Below are positions 44,572 through 53,432 of a stretch of DNA of 64,000 nt, piece by piece. The position numbers were made by a program, and so were the translations under genes. Source of the stretch: Stygiobacter sp. RIFOXYC2_FULL_38_25 (lineage in GTDB: Bacteria > Bacteroidota > Ignavibacteria > Ignavibacteriales > Melioribacteraceae). Position 1 is the stretch's first letter, and the number at the start of each line of letters is the position of its first letter. Under the pieces are notes generated by a model. It searched no databases and was not told the DNA's origin. It saw only the letters and a program-made list of their open reading frames with translations. The stretch lies in assembly GCA_001803165.1 (NCBI GenBank), contig MHAZ01000022.1, positions 1 through 64,000 on the forward strand. The letters run 5' to 3'.

Positions 44572-44781
44572 TCATCCAAACCAATTTTCCGGTGTTTGAG
44601 AGACTTTTGGTTTTTTCTCCGTCTGGTTTTTAGGAATGGGGAACTTATTCGTTTCCTCTAAGGAAGATTCGGTTGTGAATCTTAATGGATTAGGTGTTTT
44701 TTTAATAGCATCATGAGGAGAACCAAACAAAGAAGGAATCTTCAACTTGGACATATTTTGGTCAATCGTGTGTACGCTCAT
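44572..44781 (-). CDS. Small hypothetical protein upstream of hpnC
   Basis: 69 residues, hydrophilic and Pro/Lys/Thr-rich (KTPNPLRFTTESSLEETNKFPIPKNQTEKKPKVSQTPENWFG), probably disordered. A strong AAAGGAGA lies 6 nt before the ATG, which argues for real translation. No family recognised. It lies 63 bp before hpnC on the same strand and may share its promoter. Confidence 0.5.
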   Translation of the reverse strand: MSVHTIDQNMSKLKIPSLFGSPHDAIKKTPNPLRFTTESSLEETNKFPIPKNQTEKKPKVSQTPENWFG

Positions 44782-45086
44782 AGCAATCTCCTTTCTTTAA
44801 CATAGGGCACAATGTAGCGCATGTAATTATCGGAAATTTGCAGTTTTTTTTCACTACAAATGTTGCTAATGGCTAAAAAATGTTGCTGGATTGCACACTT
44901 ACTATCCTAGTTTTCTAAGGCTGATTCCAGAACTTTGGTCCATCAATCAAATATCGTAAACCAAGTTGTAGCCCTAAAAAGTAGAATAACTACCGGTTGA
45001 ACTGTTCTCCTTCAGGAGTAATTACTTTTGCGCAAAGTTTGATTTAGCAAATCCATTTCAAACGCACGTATTTAATTATGAAAACT
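44782..45086. other. Intergenic region with no gene
   Basis: About 300 bp between the small gene and the giant repeat protein. I see a short CTCCTTCAGGAG palindrome near 45008, but no ORF or recognisable RNA. It should hold the promoter for the small gene and hpnCDE and the terminator of the giant gene. Confidence 0.5.
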
Positions 45087-48000
45087 TTACTTCACCAGAA
45101 TCATTTTCTTGCTTAGAACAAAATCTTTAGCCTCTAACCTAAAAAAGTAAATTCCATTGGATAATTGAGAAGCATCAAAATTTTTGGAATATTTTCCAGC
45201 GCTTAATACTTGATTCACCAGTATTTCAACCTCCTGCCCCAGCGAATTATAAACAGTTAAACGCACCATTCCTTCTTTAGGCAAATCAAATTGAATTTTT
45301 GTAGTTGGATTAAACGGATTAGGATAATTTTGGTACAACTTATAATCTATTGGGATAGCATCAGAAATTTTTTCGACACTAACTATAACCGGGTTCGTTG
45401 TTAGTGAAGAAATTTTTGTTTCGAAGAATTTCCCATCAGTAATCGTAACCACAAGCAGAAACTGTTTACCTGCCTGGCTGGTTTTAGGTACCCAACTAAA
45501 CAATCCGCTACTACTCAGCGTCGCGCCATCAGGACCGGAATCTAAATTATATGTAACAACATCGCCATCGGGATCAACTGATAGATACTGATAGTTAAAT
45601 GCAACTTGAGTACTATGCACATTTATTGTGGTGTCCGGCAAAAATCTAACAAACACAGGAGGATGATTTACTTTTTCATAGACAGCAGTTAAAACTCTGT
45701 TGCTAATTATTTCGAACTGCAAAACTGAATTAGTAGTGAGTGTATTTCCATTTTCAATCCATTGCGAAAATTTATATCCATCAGACGGAATAGCTGTTAA
45801 CTTAACTTGTGTACCGTGATTATAATTAGTTAGATCCGGTTCTTTAGTTACTGTTCCATTTACCGAAGTAATTGCAATAGTGTATGTATTAATAGAATAG
45901 TTTGCTGTAATGTTTTTATCTCCATCCATATTAATAGTTACCGGATTAACTGCTCCACTTGCGTCTCCGCTCCAATTGGTAAAAGAATACCCGACAGTTG
46001 GTGTAGCAGTTAACTGAACTTGCGAACCATAATTGTAACTTGCTTGGTCAGGACTTTTTGCGACAGTACCATTAATTGAAGTGATAGAAAGCGTAAACGT
46101 ATTAATAGAATAATTTGCCGTTATGTTTTTGCTGCCATCCATTATAACAGTTAGCGGATTTTCAGAACCGGTTGCGTCTCCACTCCAACCTATAAATGAG
46201 TAACCTGTTATAGGTACAGCTGTAATTTGGACTTGTGCACCATGAGCATAACTTACTTGATCAGGATTCTTTGTAATTGTTCCATTTACAGATATAACAG
46301 TTAGTGCATAAGTACTAACAGAATAATTTGCAGCGATGCTCTTATTTCCATCCATATTTATAGTAATGGGATTTGCCGAACCGCTAACATCTCCGCTCCA
46401 CCCAACAAATGTATAACCAGTTATAGGTGAAGCCGTTAACTGAACTGTTGAACCATGGTTGTAGTTTTCTTGATCCGGGTTCTTGATTACCGATCCATTT
46501 TCCGAAGTGATTGTGAGTGAGTAAGTATTAATAGAATAATTTGCAATTATGTTTTTGTTGCCGGTCATTGTAACAGTTATTGGATTTGCAGAACCACTCG
46601 CATCACCACTCCACCCGGTAAACGTATAGCCTGCTGATGGTGTAGCCGTAATTTGTACTTGTGTACCATGAGTATAACTAGCCAGATCCGGGTTCTTGAT
46701 CACTGTACCATTAACAGAAGTTATTGTAAGCAAATATGTATTGATAGAAGCTGTAAAATTTTGATCAGTCAGATTACATGTAATGTTGCTGCATGTTCTA
46801 CATGATGGAGAGAAAGTAACTCCAAGTGCATTAGGAGTGATAGTTCCACACCACCCGTAACTAACTGAAATCGAAAAGTTACCAGCACCATCCGCGCTAA
46901 CCGTCTTATCAGTTACATCGTGATAGCTTAACACAGCATTGCTTATTCCGGCATTACCAGAAATAATTAGGTAACTCGGCAGAGTTTTAACCAAAATTCT
47001 ATTAGAATTGGAAGTTGCCCCGCTTGCATTAAATGCTCTAATCCGGTAATAGTAGGATGTATTTTCAGTTAGGTTTGAGATAGATAAGGTTGTAATATTT
47101 CCAACATCTCTATTATTAAAACCACTAACAAAACTTGTGAACAAACTATCAGTAGCCAAATCAAGAAAATATTTATCTGCACCAATGGATGCACTCCAAT
47201 TTGCTACAAAACTTGTCTGGGTAATGTTAGTAGCATTTGCGGCGACAGGTACTGTGGACATCGTTATTAGACCTACAATATTGGAATTATTACTTGTTCC
47301 ACTATTATTATAGGCTCTAACTTGATAATAGTAAGTAGCTCCGGGGGTTAAGCCGGTTATATTCAAGGAGGTAACATTCCAAACATCTTTGTTTTGATAA
47401 CCAGCGACATAACTTGTAAATCCGTTATCAGTTACCACATCAAGAAGGTAACCCGCAGCTCCGGTAGTAGGATTCCAATTAGCTTCAAAACTGGTTTGAG
47501 TAATATTTATTGCGCTATTGGCTATTGGCGCTTGAGATACGGTTATTAAACTAATTGTGTTGGAATTATTACTAGTACCGCCAATATTAAAAGCCCTCAC
47601 TCGGTAATAATAATTTGTTCCGGCAGTTAATCCGTTTATGTTATAAGTAGAAACATTTCCTACATCTCTATTCTGATAACCAGCGACATAACTTGTAAAT
47701 CCGTTATCTGTGGCTACATCTAAATAATACTTTGCCGCTCCTACAGATGCGTTCCAGTTTGCATCAAAACTACTTATCGTAATTGTAGTTGCAGATGTAG
47801 CTACCGGTGCTGCCGGCAAAGTTATCAATCCTATTATATTTGAGTTGACACTAGTTCCGCTAGCGTTAAAAGCTCGCACTCGGTAATAATAATTTGTGCC
47901 CGAGGTTAAACTTGCTATAGCTAAAGTTGTTACATTACCAACATCTTTGTTTTGATAACCGGCTACATAACTTGTAAATCCAATATCTGTAGCTACATCT

Positions 48001-51000
48001 AAATAATACTTTGCTGATCCTACCGATGTATTCCAGTTTGCATCAAAGCTACTTGTGGTAATTGTTGTGGCGTTCGTAGCAACCGGTGCTATTGGCATTG
48101 TTATTAAATTAATCACATTAGAGTTGGAACTTGTTCCACTCACATTAAAAGCTCTTACTCGGTAATAGTAATTTGTCCCGGCAATTAATCCGTTTATGTT
48201 AAACGTAGAAACATTTCCTACATCTCTATTCTGATAGCCAGCGACATAACTGGTAAATCCGTTATCTGTCGCCATATCCAAGTAATACTTCACCGCTCCT
48301 ACCGATGCATTCCAGTTTGCATCAAAACTACTTATCGTAATTGTCGTTGCATTTGTTGCAACCGGTGCCGCCGGCAACGTTATCAACCCAATCGTATTTG
48401 AGTTGCCACTTGTTCCACTTGCATTAAAAGCTCTTACTCTGTAATAATAATTGGTCCCGGACGTTAATCCGTTTATGTTATTCGTTGTTACATTGCCTAC
48501 ATCTTTATTCTGATAACCGGCTACATAACTTGTAAATCCATTATCCGTTGCTACATCCAAGTAATACTTCTCTGCACCTACCGAGGCGTTCCAGTTTGCA
48601 TCAAAACTATTTGTCGTTATCGTTGTTGCATTCGTTGCAACCGGTGCACTTGGCAATGTTATTAAACTGATTACGTTGGAGTTATTTCCGGTCCCACTTC
48701 CATTATAGGCTCTCACCCGGTAATAATAATTTATACCCGGAAGTAGCCCCACAACATTATGTGTTGTTACATTGCCTACATCTTTGTTTTGATAACCTAC
48801 CACGTAACTCGTAAATCCGTTATCTGTCGCTACATCCAAGTAATATCCGCTTACTCCTACTAACGCATCCCAGTTTGATGTAAAGCTTGTCGTTTGTATC
48901 GTGGTTGCTGATGTCGCTACGACCGCACTTGGTGTTGTTAATACTGTAATTACTCCAGAGTTTTCACCGGTTCCATAATTATTGTATGCCTCTACCCGGT
49001 AATAATAGGTTGTGTTGGAACTCAGTCCAGTCACCGAATATGTGGTTACGTTGCCTACATCCAGGTCATCAAATCCGGCTACATAACTCGCAAAATTGGA
49101 TACTGTGGATACATCCAATTTGTATCCGGTAGCTCCGGTAACTGCATTCCAGTTGGCGCTAAAGCTCGTTGATACAACTAATGTTGCTGCTGTTGATGTT
49201 GGAGCTCCCGGTATCGTTGCTAATGCTATTGTGTTAGAACTTCCGCTTGTTCCTCCAGCATTATTTGCTCTCACTCGGTAATAATAATTTGTTCCCGATG
49301 TTAATCCATTTATGTTATACGTTGTTACATTGCCTACATCTTTATTTTGATAACCTACCACATAACTCGTAAATCCGTTATCTGTCGCTACATCTATAAA
49401 ATACTTTGCCGCTCCTACAGATGCGTTCCAGTTTGCATTGAAACTGCTTGCAGTAATCGTTGTGGCTGCTATTGCAACTGGAATCGTTGGAGCTGTAAGA
49501 ACTGTAATAATTCCGGAATTGCCGCTAGTGCCGCTTACATTATAAGCCCTAACACGGTAATAGTAATTAGTATTTTCACTCAATCCAGATATTGAGAATG
49601 TAACAACGTTTCCGACATCTTTATTTTCGAAACCATCTAAGAAGGCACCTGCACCAAATGCATTATCGGTTGAAACATCTAATTTGTAGCCAGTTGCCGA
49701 AGCAGCCACATTCCAGTTTGCATCAAAACTAGTTCCTGTTACATTAGTCCCGGCTGCTGAAATTGGATTAGGGGGAACAGTAACCAAGCTAATTACATTT
49801 GAGTTACTGCTGTTACCAGAGACGTTAAATGCACATGCCCGATAATAGTATGTTGTTCCTGCTGAAAGATTTGTATTAACCGAATAAGTAGTAACGGCTC
49901 CAACATCTTTGTTCTGATAACCGGCTACATAACTGCTAAATGTGTTATCAGTAGCTACGTCTAGATAATACTTTTCTGCACCTACCGATACATTCCAGTT
50001 TGCGCTAAAACTAGTTTGAGTAATTGAACTGGCTGATGTTGCCACAGGAGCTGTTGATAGCGTCATTGTTGTTATCACTGCAGAATTGCCACTCGTACCG
50101 CTCATGTTGGTTGCCCTGACGCGGTAGTAATAAGTTGTTCCTGCCGAAAGATTAGTATTGATAGTGTATGTAATTACATTGCCCGCATCCAAATTTTCAT
50201 AACCGGAAACAAAAGTTCCGGCAGCAAATGCAGCATCGGTAGATACATCCAAATAATATTTTGTAGCTCCGGTCGAGGCATTCCAATTGGCATCAAAACT
50301 CGAAGTAGAAAAATTTGTCGCAGCAATACTAACCGGATTGGGAGGAATTGTGATTAAGTTTATTGCATTTGAATTTCCACTTGTGCCTGTAGCGTTATAA
50401 GCTCTCACTCGGTAATAATATGTGGTGCCTGCAGATAGGTTTGTATTAACAGTATAGCTTAGAACGTTGCTAACATCAATATCTTCGTACCCGGTAACAA
50501 AGTTACCAGCAGCAAAAGTTGCGCTAGTTGATACATCTAATCGGTATCCTGTTGCGGAAGTAACAGCTTGCCATCCTGCGACAAAACTAGTCTGAGTTAA
50601 CGATGATGCTGCCAAAGCTATTGGCGGAATTGGAATTGTTAATACTGTGACAGTGCCTGAACTTGCACTTTCACCGTTTGCATTATATGATCTAATCCGA
50701 TAATAATAAGTTGTACCACCAGTCAAACTAGTGACGGAATATGTTGTAACATTACCAACATCTTTATTTTGAAATCCAGCTACAAAACTTCCGGCTCCAA
50801 AATTTAAATCTGTCGAAACGTCAAGCTTATATCCTGTAGCTCCTACCGAACTATTCCAATTAGCGCTGAAACTCACTTCGGCTTTATTTGTTGCTGCGGT
50901 TTCAACAGGACTAGGCGGCGCAAGTGTTACAATTATTACGTTTGAATATCCGGTAATACCATCAATATCATATGCTCTTAGGCGATAATAATAAGTTAAA

Positions 51001-51377
51001 CCCCCAGATAAGCCCGAGTTTACATTTAAAGTGTTAACATTTCCTACATCCAAATTTTGATATCCGGTTATGAATGAGCCAAAGTTTGGATCGGTAGATA
51101 CATCAAGTTTATAACCATTAGCACCGGCAGATGCATTCCAATTTGCATTAAAGCTTATTGAGGTAATAGATGTAGCCGATATAGCTACAGGATCTAACGT
51201 TATAGACCTTGAGTTAAAAGTACCGGCACTCATCAGTGTTCCGTCTCTATTTCCGGCATTAACATCGGAACCGTTACTTATGCTTATTGATGAGCCTCTA
51301 CCTATCGTAATCGAACTCTGTGCATATAGATGGGTTACTGTCACAAGCAGTACGAATAAAATCCTTAGATTTTTCAT
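45087..51377 (-). CDS. Giant T9SS-secreted protein: 15 FN3 and 5 InlB-type repeats
   Basis: 2096 residues. A signal peptide (KNLRILFVLLVTVTHLYAQ) is followed by about 15 fibronectin type III-like repeats of about 93 residues, each with SFxANWNASxGAxxYxLDV and TYYYRVRAYNxSG. Then come a small Cys-rich beta domain (SYGWCGTITPNALG) and five divergent InlB-type repeats (SLTITSENGSVIKNPD ... GYTFVGWSGDVSG). A cadherin/Ig-like domain (DPDGDVVTYNLDSGPDG) follows, then a T9SS type A sorting domain (YPNPFNPTTKIQFDLP ... SNGIYFFRLEAKDFVLSKKMILVK). It is probably a cell-surface or released adhesin. FN3 repeats 10-13 are nearly identical at DNA level with a 279-bp period. The S74 protein gene lies 23 bp upstream on the same strand. 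Confidence 0.93.
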   Translation of the reverse strand: MKNLRILFVLLVTVTHLYAQSSITIGRGSSISISNGSDVNAGNRDGTLMSAGTFNSRSITLDPVAISATSITSISFNANWNASAGANGYKLDVSTDPNFGSFITGYQNLDVGNVNTLNVNSGLSGGLTYYYRLRAYDIDGITGYSNVIIVTLAPPSPVETAATNKAEVSFSANWNSSVGATGYKLDVSTDLNFGAGSFVAGFQNKDVGNVTTYSVTSLTGGTTYYYRIRSYNANGESASSGTVTVLTIPIPPIALAASSLTQTSFVAGWQAVTSATGYRLDVSTSATFAAGNFVTGYEDIDVSNVLSYTVNTNLSAGTTYYYRVRAYNATGTSGNSNAINLITIPPNPVSIAATNFSTSSFDANWNASTGATKYYLDVSTDAAFAAGTFVSGYENLDAGNVITYTINTNLSAGTTYYYRVRATNMSGTSGNSAVITTMTLSTAPVATSASSITQTSFSANWNVSVGAEKYYLDVATDNTFSSYVAGYQNKDVGAVTTYSVNTNLSAGTTYYYRACAFNVSGNSSNSNVISLVTVPPNPISAAGTNVTGTSFDANWNVAASATGYKLDVSTDNAFGAGAFLDGFENKDVGNVVTFSISGLSENTNYYYRVRAYNVSGTSGNSGIITVLTAPTIPVAIAATTITASSFNANWNASVGAAKYFIDVATDNGFTSYVVGYQNKDVGNVTTYNINGLTSGTNYYYRVRANNAGGTSGSSNTIALATIPGAPTSTAATLVVSTSFSANWNAVTGATGYKLDVSTVSNFASYVAGFDDLDVGNVTTYSVTGLSSNTTYYYRVEAYNNYGTGENSGVITVLTTPSAVVATSATTIQTTSFTSNWDALVGVSGYYLDVATDNGFTSYVVGYQNKDVGNVTTHNVVGLLPGINYYYRVRAYNGSGTGNNSNVISLITLPSAPVATNATTITTNSFDANWNASVGAEKYYLDVATDNGFTSYVAGYQNKDVGNVTTNNINGLTSGTNYYYRVRAFNASGTSGNSNTIGLITLPAAPVATNATTITISSFDANWNASVGAVKYYLDMATDNGFTSYVAGYQNRDVGNVSTFNINGLIAGTNYYYRVRAFNVSGTSSNSNVINLITMPIAPVATNATTITTSSFDANWNTSVGSAKYYLDVATDIGFTSYVAGYQNKDVGNVTTLAIASLTSGTNYYYRVRAFNASGTSVNSNIIGLITLPAAPVATSATTITISSFDANWNASVGAAKYYLDVATDNGFTSYVAGYQNRDVGNVSTYNINGLTAGTNYYYRVRAFNIGGTSNNSNTISLITVSQAPIANSAINITQTSFEANWNPTTGAAGYLLDVVTDNGFTSYVAGYQNKDVWNVTSLNITGLTPGATYYYQVRAYNNSGTSNNSNIVGLITMSTVPVAANATNITQTSFVANWSASIGADKYFLDLATDSLFTSFVSGFNNRDVGNITTLSISNLTENTSYYYRIRAFNASGATSNSNRILVKTLPSYLIISGNAGISNAVLSYHDVTDKTVSADGAGNFSISVSYGWCGTITPNALGVTFSPSCRTCSNITCNLTDQNFTASINTYLLTITSVNGTVIKNPDLASYTHGTQVQITATPSAGYTFTGWSGDASGSANPITVTMTGNKNIIANYSINTYSLTITSENGSVIKNPDQENYNHGSTVQLTASPITGYTFVGWSGDVSGSANPITINMDGNKSIAANYSVSTYALTVISVNGTITKNPDQVSYAHGAQVQITAVPITGYSFIGWSGDATGSENPLTVIMDGSKNITANYSINTFTLSITSINGTVAKSPDQASYNYGSQVQLTATPTVGYSFTNWSGDASGAVNPVTINMDGDKNITANYSINTYTIAITSVNGTVTKEPDLTNYNHGTQVKLTAIPSDGYKFSQWIENGNTLTTNSVLQFEIISNRVLTAVYEKVNHPPVFVRFLPDTTINVHSTQVAFNYQYLSVDPDGDVVTYNLDSGPDGATLSSSGLFSWVPKTSQAGKQFLLVVTITDGKFFETKISSLTTNPVIVSVEKISDAIPIDYKLYQNYPNPFNPTTKIQFDLPKEGMVRLTVYNSLGQEVEILVNQVLSAGKYSKNFDASQLSNGIYFFRLEAKDFVLSKKMILVK
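47530..48700 (-). repeat. 279-bp tandem repeats inside the giant FN3 gene
   Basis: The segment ACCGGTGC recurs at about 47803, 48082, 48361 and 48640, exactly 279 bp apart (93 codons), each time in the same context. These correspond to FN3 units 10-13. The near identity implies recent duplication or gene conversion, and makes the region prone to length variation and assembly error. Confidence 0.8.
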
Positions 51378-51400
51378 GCTAAAATTCTTCTAATTTTAGT

Positions 51401-52609
51401 TTAGTTATCCTTGTGAGTAAGTTGCGTCCTGCCTTTCTCATTCTCTGTTTTTACAATGTTTAACTGATCTTGTAATTCGGCTTTCAGCTTTCTTAACTCT
51501 AATAGCTCATCGTTAATTTTACTTACATTCGAAAGCTGCTCTTTCAATTTTCTGTTTTCGTCAATTAATATTTGAAGAGTGGCTTTTATTTCGGAAGTTC
51601 TTTTTTCAAGAGCTATAACTCCAGCCATATTAACGCCATCAATACTGATTGAGTTAATTCCCAAACTATCCGTTCCGTTCAACTGAAATGCTGCGTAAAA
51701 ATCCTGCGCCATAGGACCTATATACTTTTCATTTGGATCAGTTTTTTTATAACTCCATTTTGTAATAGGTATGTTTTTAATTTTTCCTAGAACCCATTCG
51801 CCGTTGACAGGTTCAAAGTTTTCTTTTTTATTCCTATCGCAATAATTTGACCATCCACTTTGACCATGCCTCATATAAACACCTGCTGTCGAATCCGGGT
51901 AAGAACTCCATAAACGGTAACCGCCTATAAAACGCATTGTTAATGAATTATCTTGAGCAGAATAAGCAGTTTGAAAATATGCATCGTCTCCAACAACCAT
52001 AGCACCATCTTTTCCATTTGTATTTGCACCGCTGCCAATTGCAATAGAATAAATTCCCGTTGCATAAGCCTGTGTACCAATTGCAATTGCATGAGATTGA
52101 GTTGCCTGACTGTAGGAACCAAGCGATAGAGAATAATCTCCGGTTGCTTGATTATATGCCCCGATGGCAGTTGATGCAACAGCAGTGGCACGTGGTTGAT
52201 ATCCCATAGCAATAGAATACAAAGAAATTTTAGGATTAGCTGTACCATCATCGTCCCAGTAAGAGGATTCAGCAGCGCCAACTCTAAACGCACCTTTACG
52301 TGGATACCAATGCATTCTTACCCCAGCTCCTAGCGCTCGTATAGTGCCGCTGTTAACTGTTCCGCGTACAAGTAAACCATCTGTTCCCCCAATTTCCAAT
52401 TGTGCCCTTGGGTCTGTTGCATTGGTTCCAATTCCTATTAGACCAGTACTTTGTTTAACTGTGAAATAGGTATTAGCTCCATTAATAATGGAATATATTC
52501 CACCGGTTGCTAGAGTATTGGTAATATTCTGCGCAGAGACGCCATTTAACAAACCTGTGGCAAAAATTGCCAGAATCATTAAAACTATGTGAGATTTTTT
52601 TTCCATCAC
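51401..52609 (-). CDS. Secreted YadA-head-like protein with S74 chaperone domain
   Basis: 402 residues with a signal peptide (HIVLMILAIFATGLLNGVSAQ). The middle has YadA/trimeric-adhesin head repeats (SIAMGYQPRATAVASTAIGAYNQATGDYSLSLGSYSQATQSHAIAIGTQAYATG). The C-terminal part is a peptidase S74/tail-spike intramolecular chaperone domain (DRNKKENFEPVNGEWVLGKIKNIPITKWSYK, KYIGPMAQDFYAAF), and the end is a coiled coil. S74 domains in phage fibres trim themselves after trimerisation, so a trimeric fibre is inferred. The gene precedes the FN3 giant by 23 bp, likely one operon. Confidence 0.88.
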   Translation of the reverse strand: MMEKKSHIVLMILAIFATGLLNGVSAQNITNTLATGGIYSIINGANTYFTVKQSTGLIGIGTNATDPRAQLEIGGTDGLLVRGTVNSGTIRALGAGVRMHWYPRKGAFRVGAAESSYWDDDGTANPKISLYSIAMGYQPRATAVASTAIGAYNQATGDYSLSLGSYSQATQSHAIAIGTQAYATGIYSIAIGSGANTNGKDGAMVVGDDAYFQTAYSAQDNSLTMRFIGGYRLWSSYPDSTAGVYMRHGQSGWSNYCDRNKKENFEPVNGEWVLGKIKNIPITKWSYKKTDPNEKYIGPMAQDFYAAFQLNGTDSLGINSISIDGVNMAGVIALEKRTSEIKATLQILIDENRKLKEQLSNVSKINDELLELRKLKAELQDQLNIVKTENEKGRTQLTHKDN

Positions 52610-53275
52610 TCATTCTCCATTTTTCAATTAACAATTATTAATCTATTCAAATTTATTTTAGGACATATGTGTATTTGAATAATCCAAAGGAATAGCTTTT
52701 CCTTTTGAGTCAAATTTTGTTTGTTGTGGATTTAGTTGTTATGCACAAAAAATTGCTTTGGAATTATTGCAGAAATCTCTTGGCGCGGTTGAAATAAACA
52801 CCCCAAGAATTTCCTTACTTTACATAGAAAACCAAATCTATTTTTTTGTACATCTAATCGAGGTAAGAAATAATTTTACAGTTGCATCAAGTACAAATTT
52901 GATAACTTCTGATACAGATCAGACACGAAAAAAATTTCACTTTGGAACATCTAGAGTTAACTCAAAAATGAAATTTTTATATTATCAAAACAAGAAACAT
53001 ATAGTTACAAGAGACTTTGAATCGTGTTGTGCACGTAAGCATTAAAAGTCAAATATACTCTAACCGGGTTAATTCTTGTTGAAAAATATTGCTATCCTAC
53101 AAAACCGGCAATAGATAATTTGTACAGACTATTGTAAAGTGACACAAAACAAGTTGCCGAAAAGTGAAGACTCTTTACAAAAAATTCTTTCAAGAAAGAG
53201 CTTTCTATATTGATAACGGCATGTGGTACCCGGGACAGTCCGCCAGGGCGGATTTAACCTGCAAGATTAATTTTG
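52610..53275. other. Long intergenic region with no confident gene
   Basis: Between the S74 gene and tRNA-Leu. The track ORF 52758-53045 has no ribosome binding site and no family pattern, so I leave it out. The region should contain the promoter of the S74/FN3 operon. Near the tRNA a hairpin (TCCGCCAGGGCGGA, 53239 onward) and a copy of the tRNA 3' end (53226-53238) are visible. Confidence 0.5.
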
Positions 53276-53359
53276 TACCCGGGACAGGATTTGAACCTGC
53301 ACGACCTCGCGATCACTAGCTCCTGAAGCTAGCGTGTCTACCAGTTCCACCACCCGGGC
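53276..53359 (-). tRNA. tRNA-Leu (anticodon CAG)
   Basis: On the minus strand GCCCGGG pairs with CCCGGGT as acceptor stem. The anticodon stem is CTAGC/GCTAG around the loop TTCAGGA, giving anticodon CAG. A long variable arm (about TGATCGCGAGGTCG) marks a class II leucine tRNA, and GGTTCAAATCC is the T loop. CCA is not encoded. 84 nt. Confidence 0.93.
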
Positions 53360-53432
53360 AAATTTAATTAAGAACATTTACTGAACAAACTTAAGGAAGA
53401 AGTATTTCTTTTACAAAATAGAGACTTGGTTT

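Noticed and set aside
47530-48700. Regularly spaced repeats that could suggest a CRISPR array
   Set aside because: The 279-bp period is in frame within the FN3 gene and the repeats are coding; unit length is far from CRISPR.
52758-53045. 95-residue ORF upstream of the S74 gene
   Set aside because: No ribosome binding site, non-ATG start, and no recognisable fold or family.
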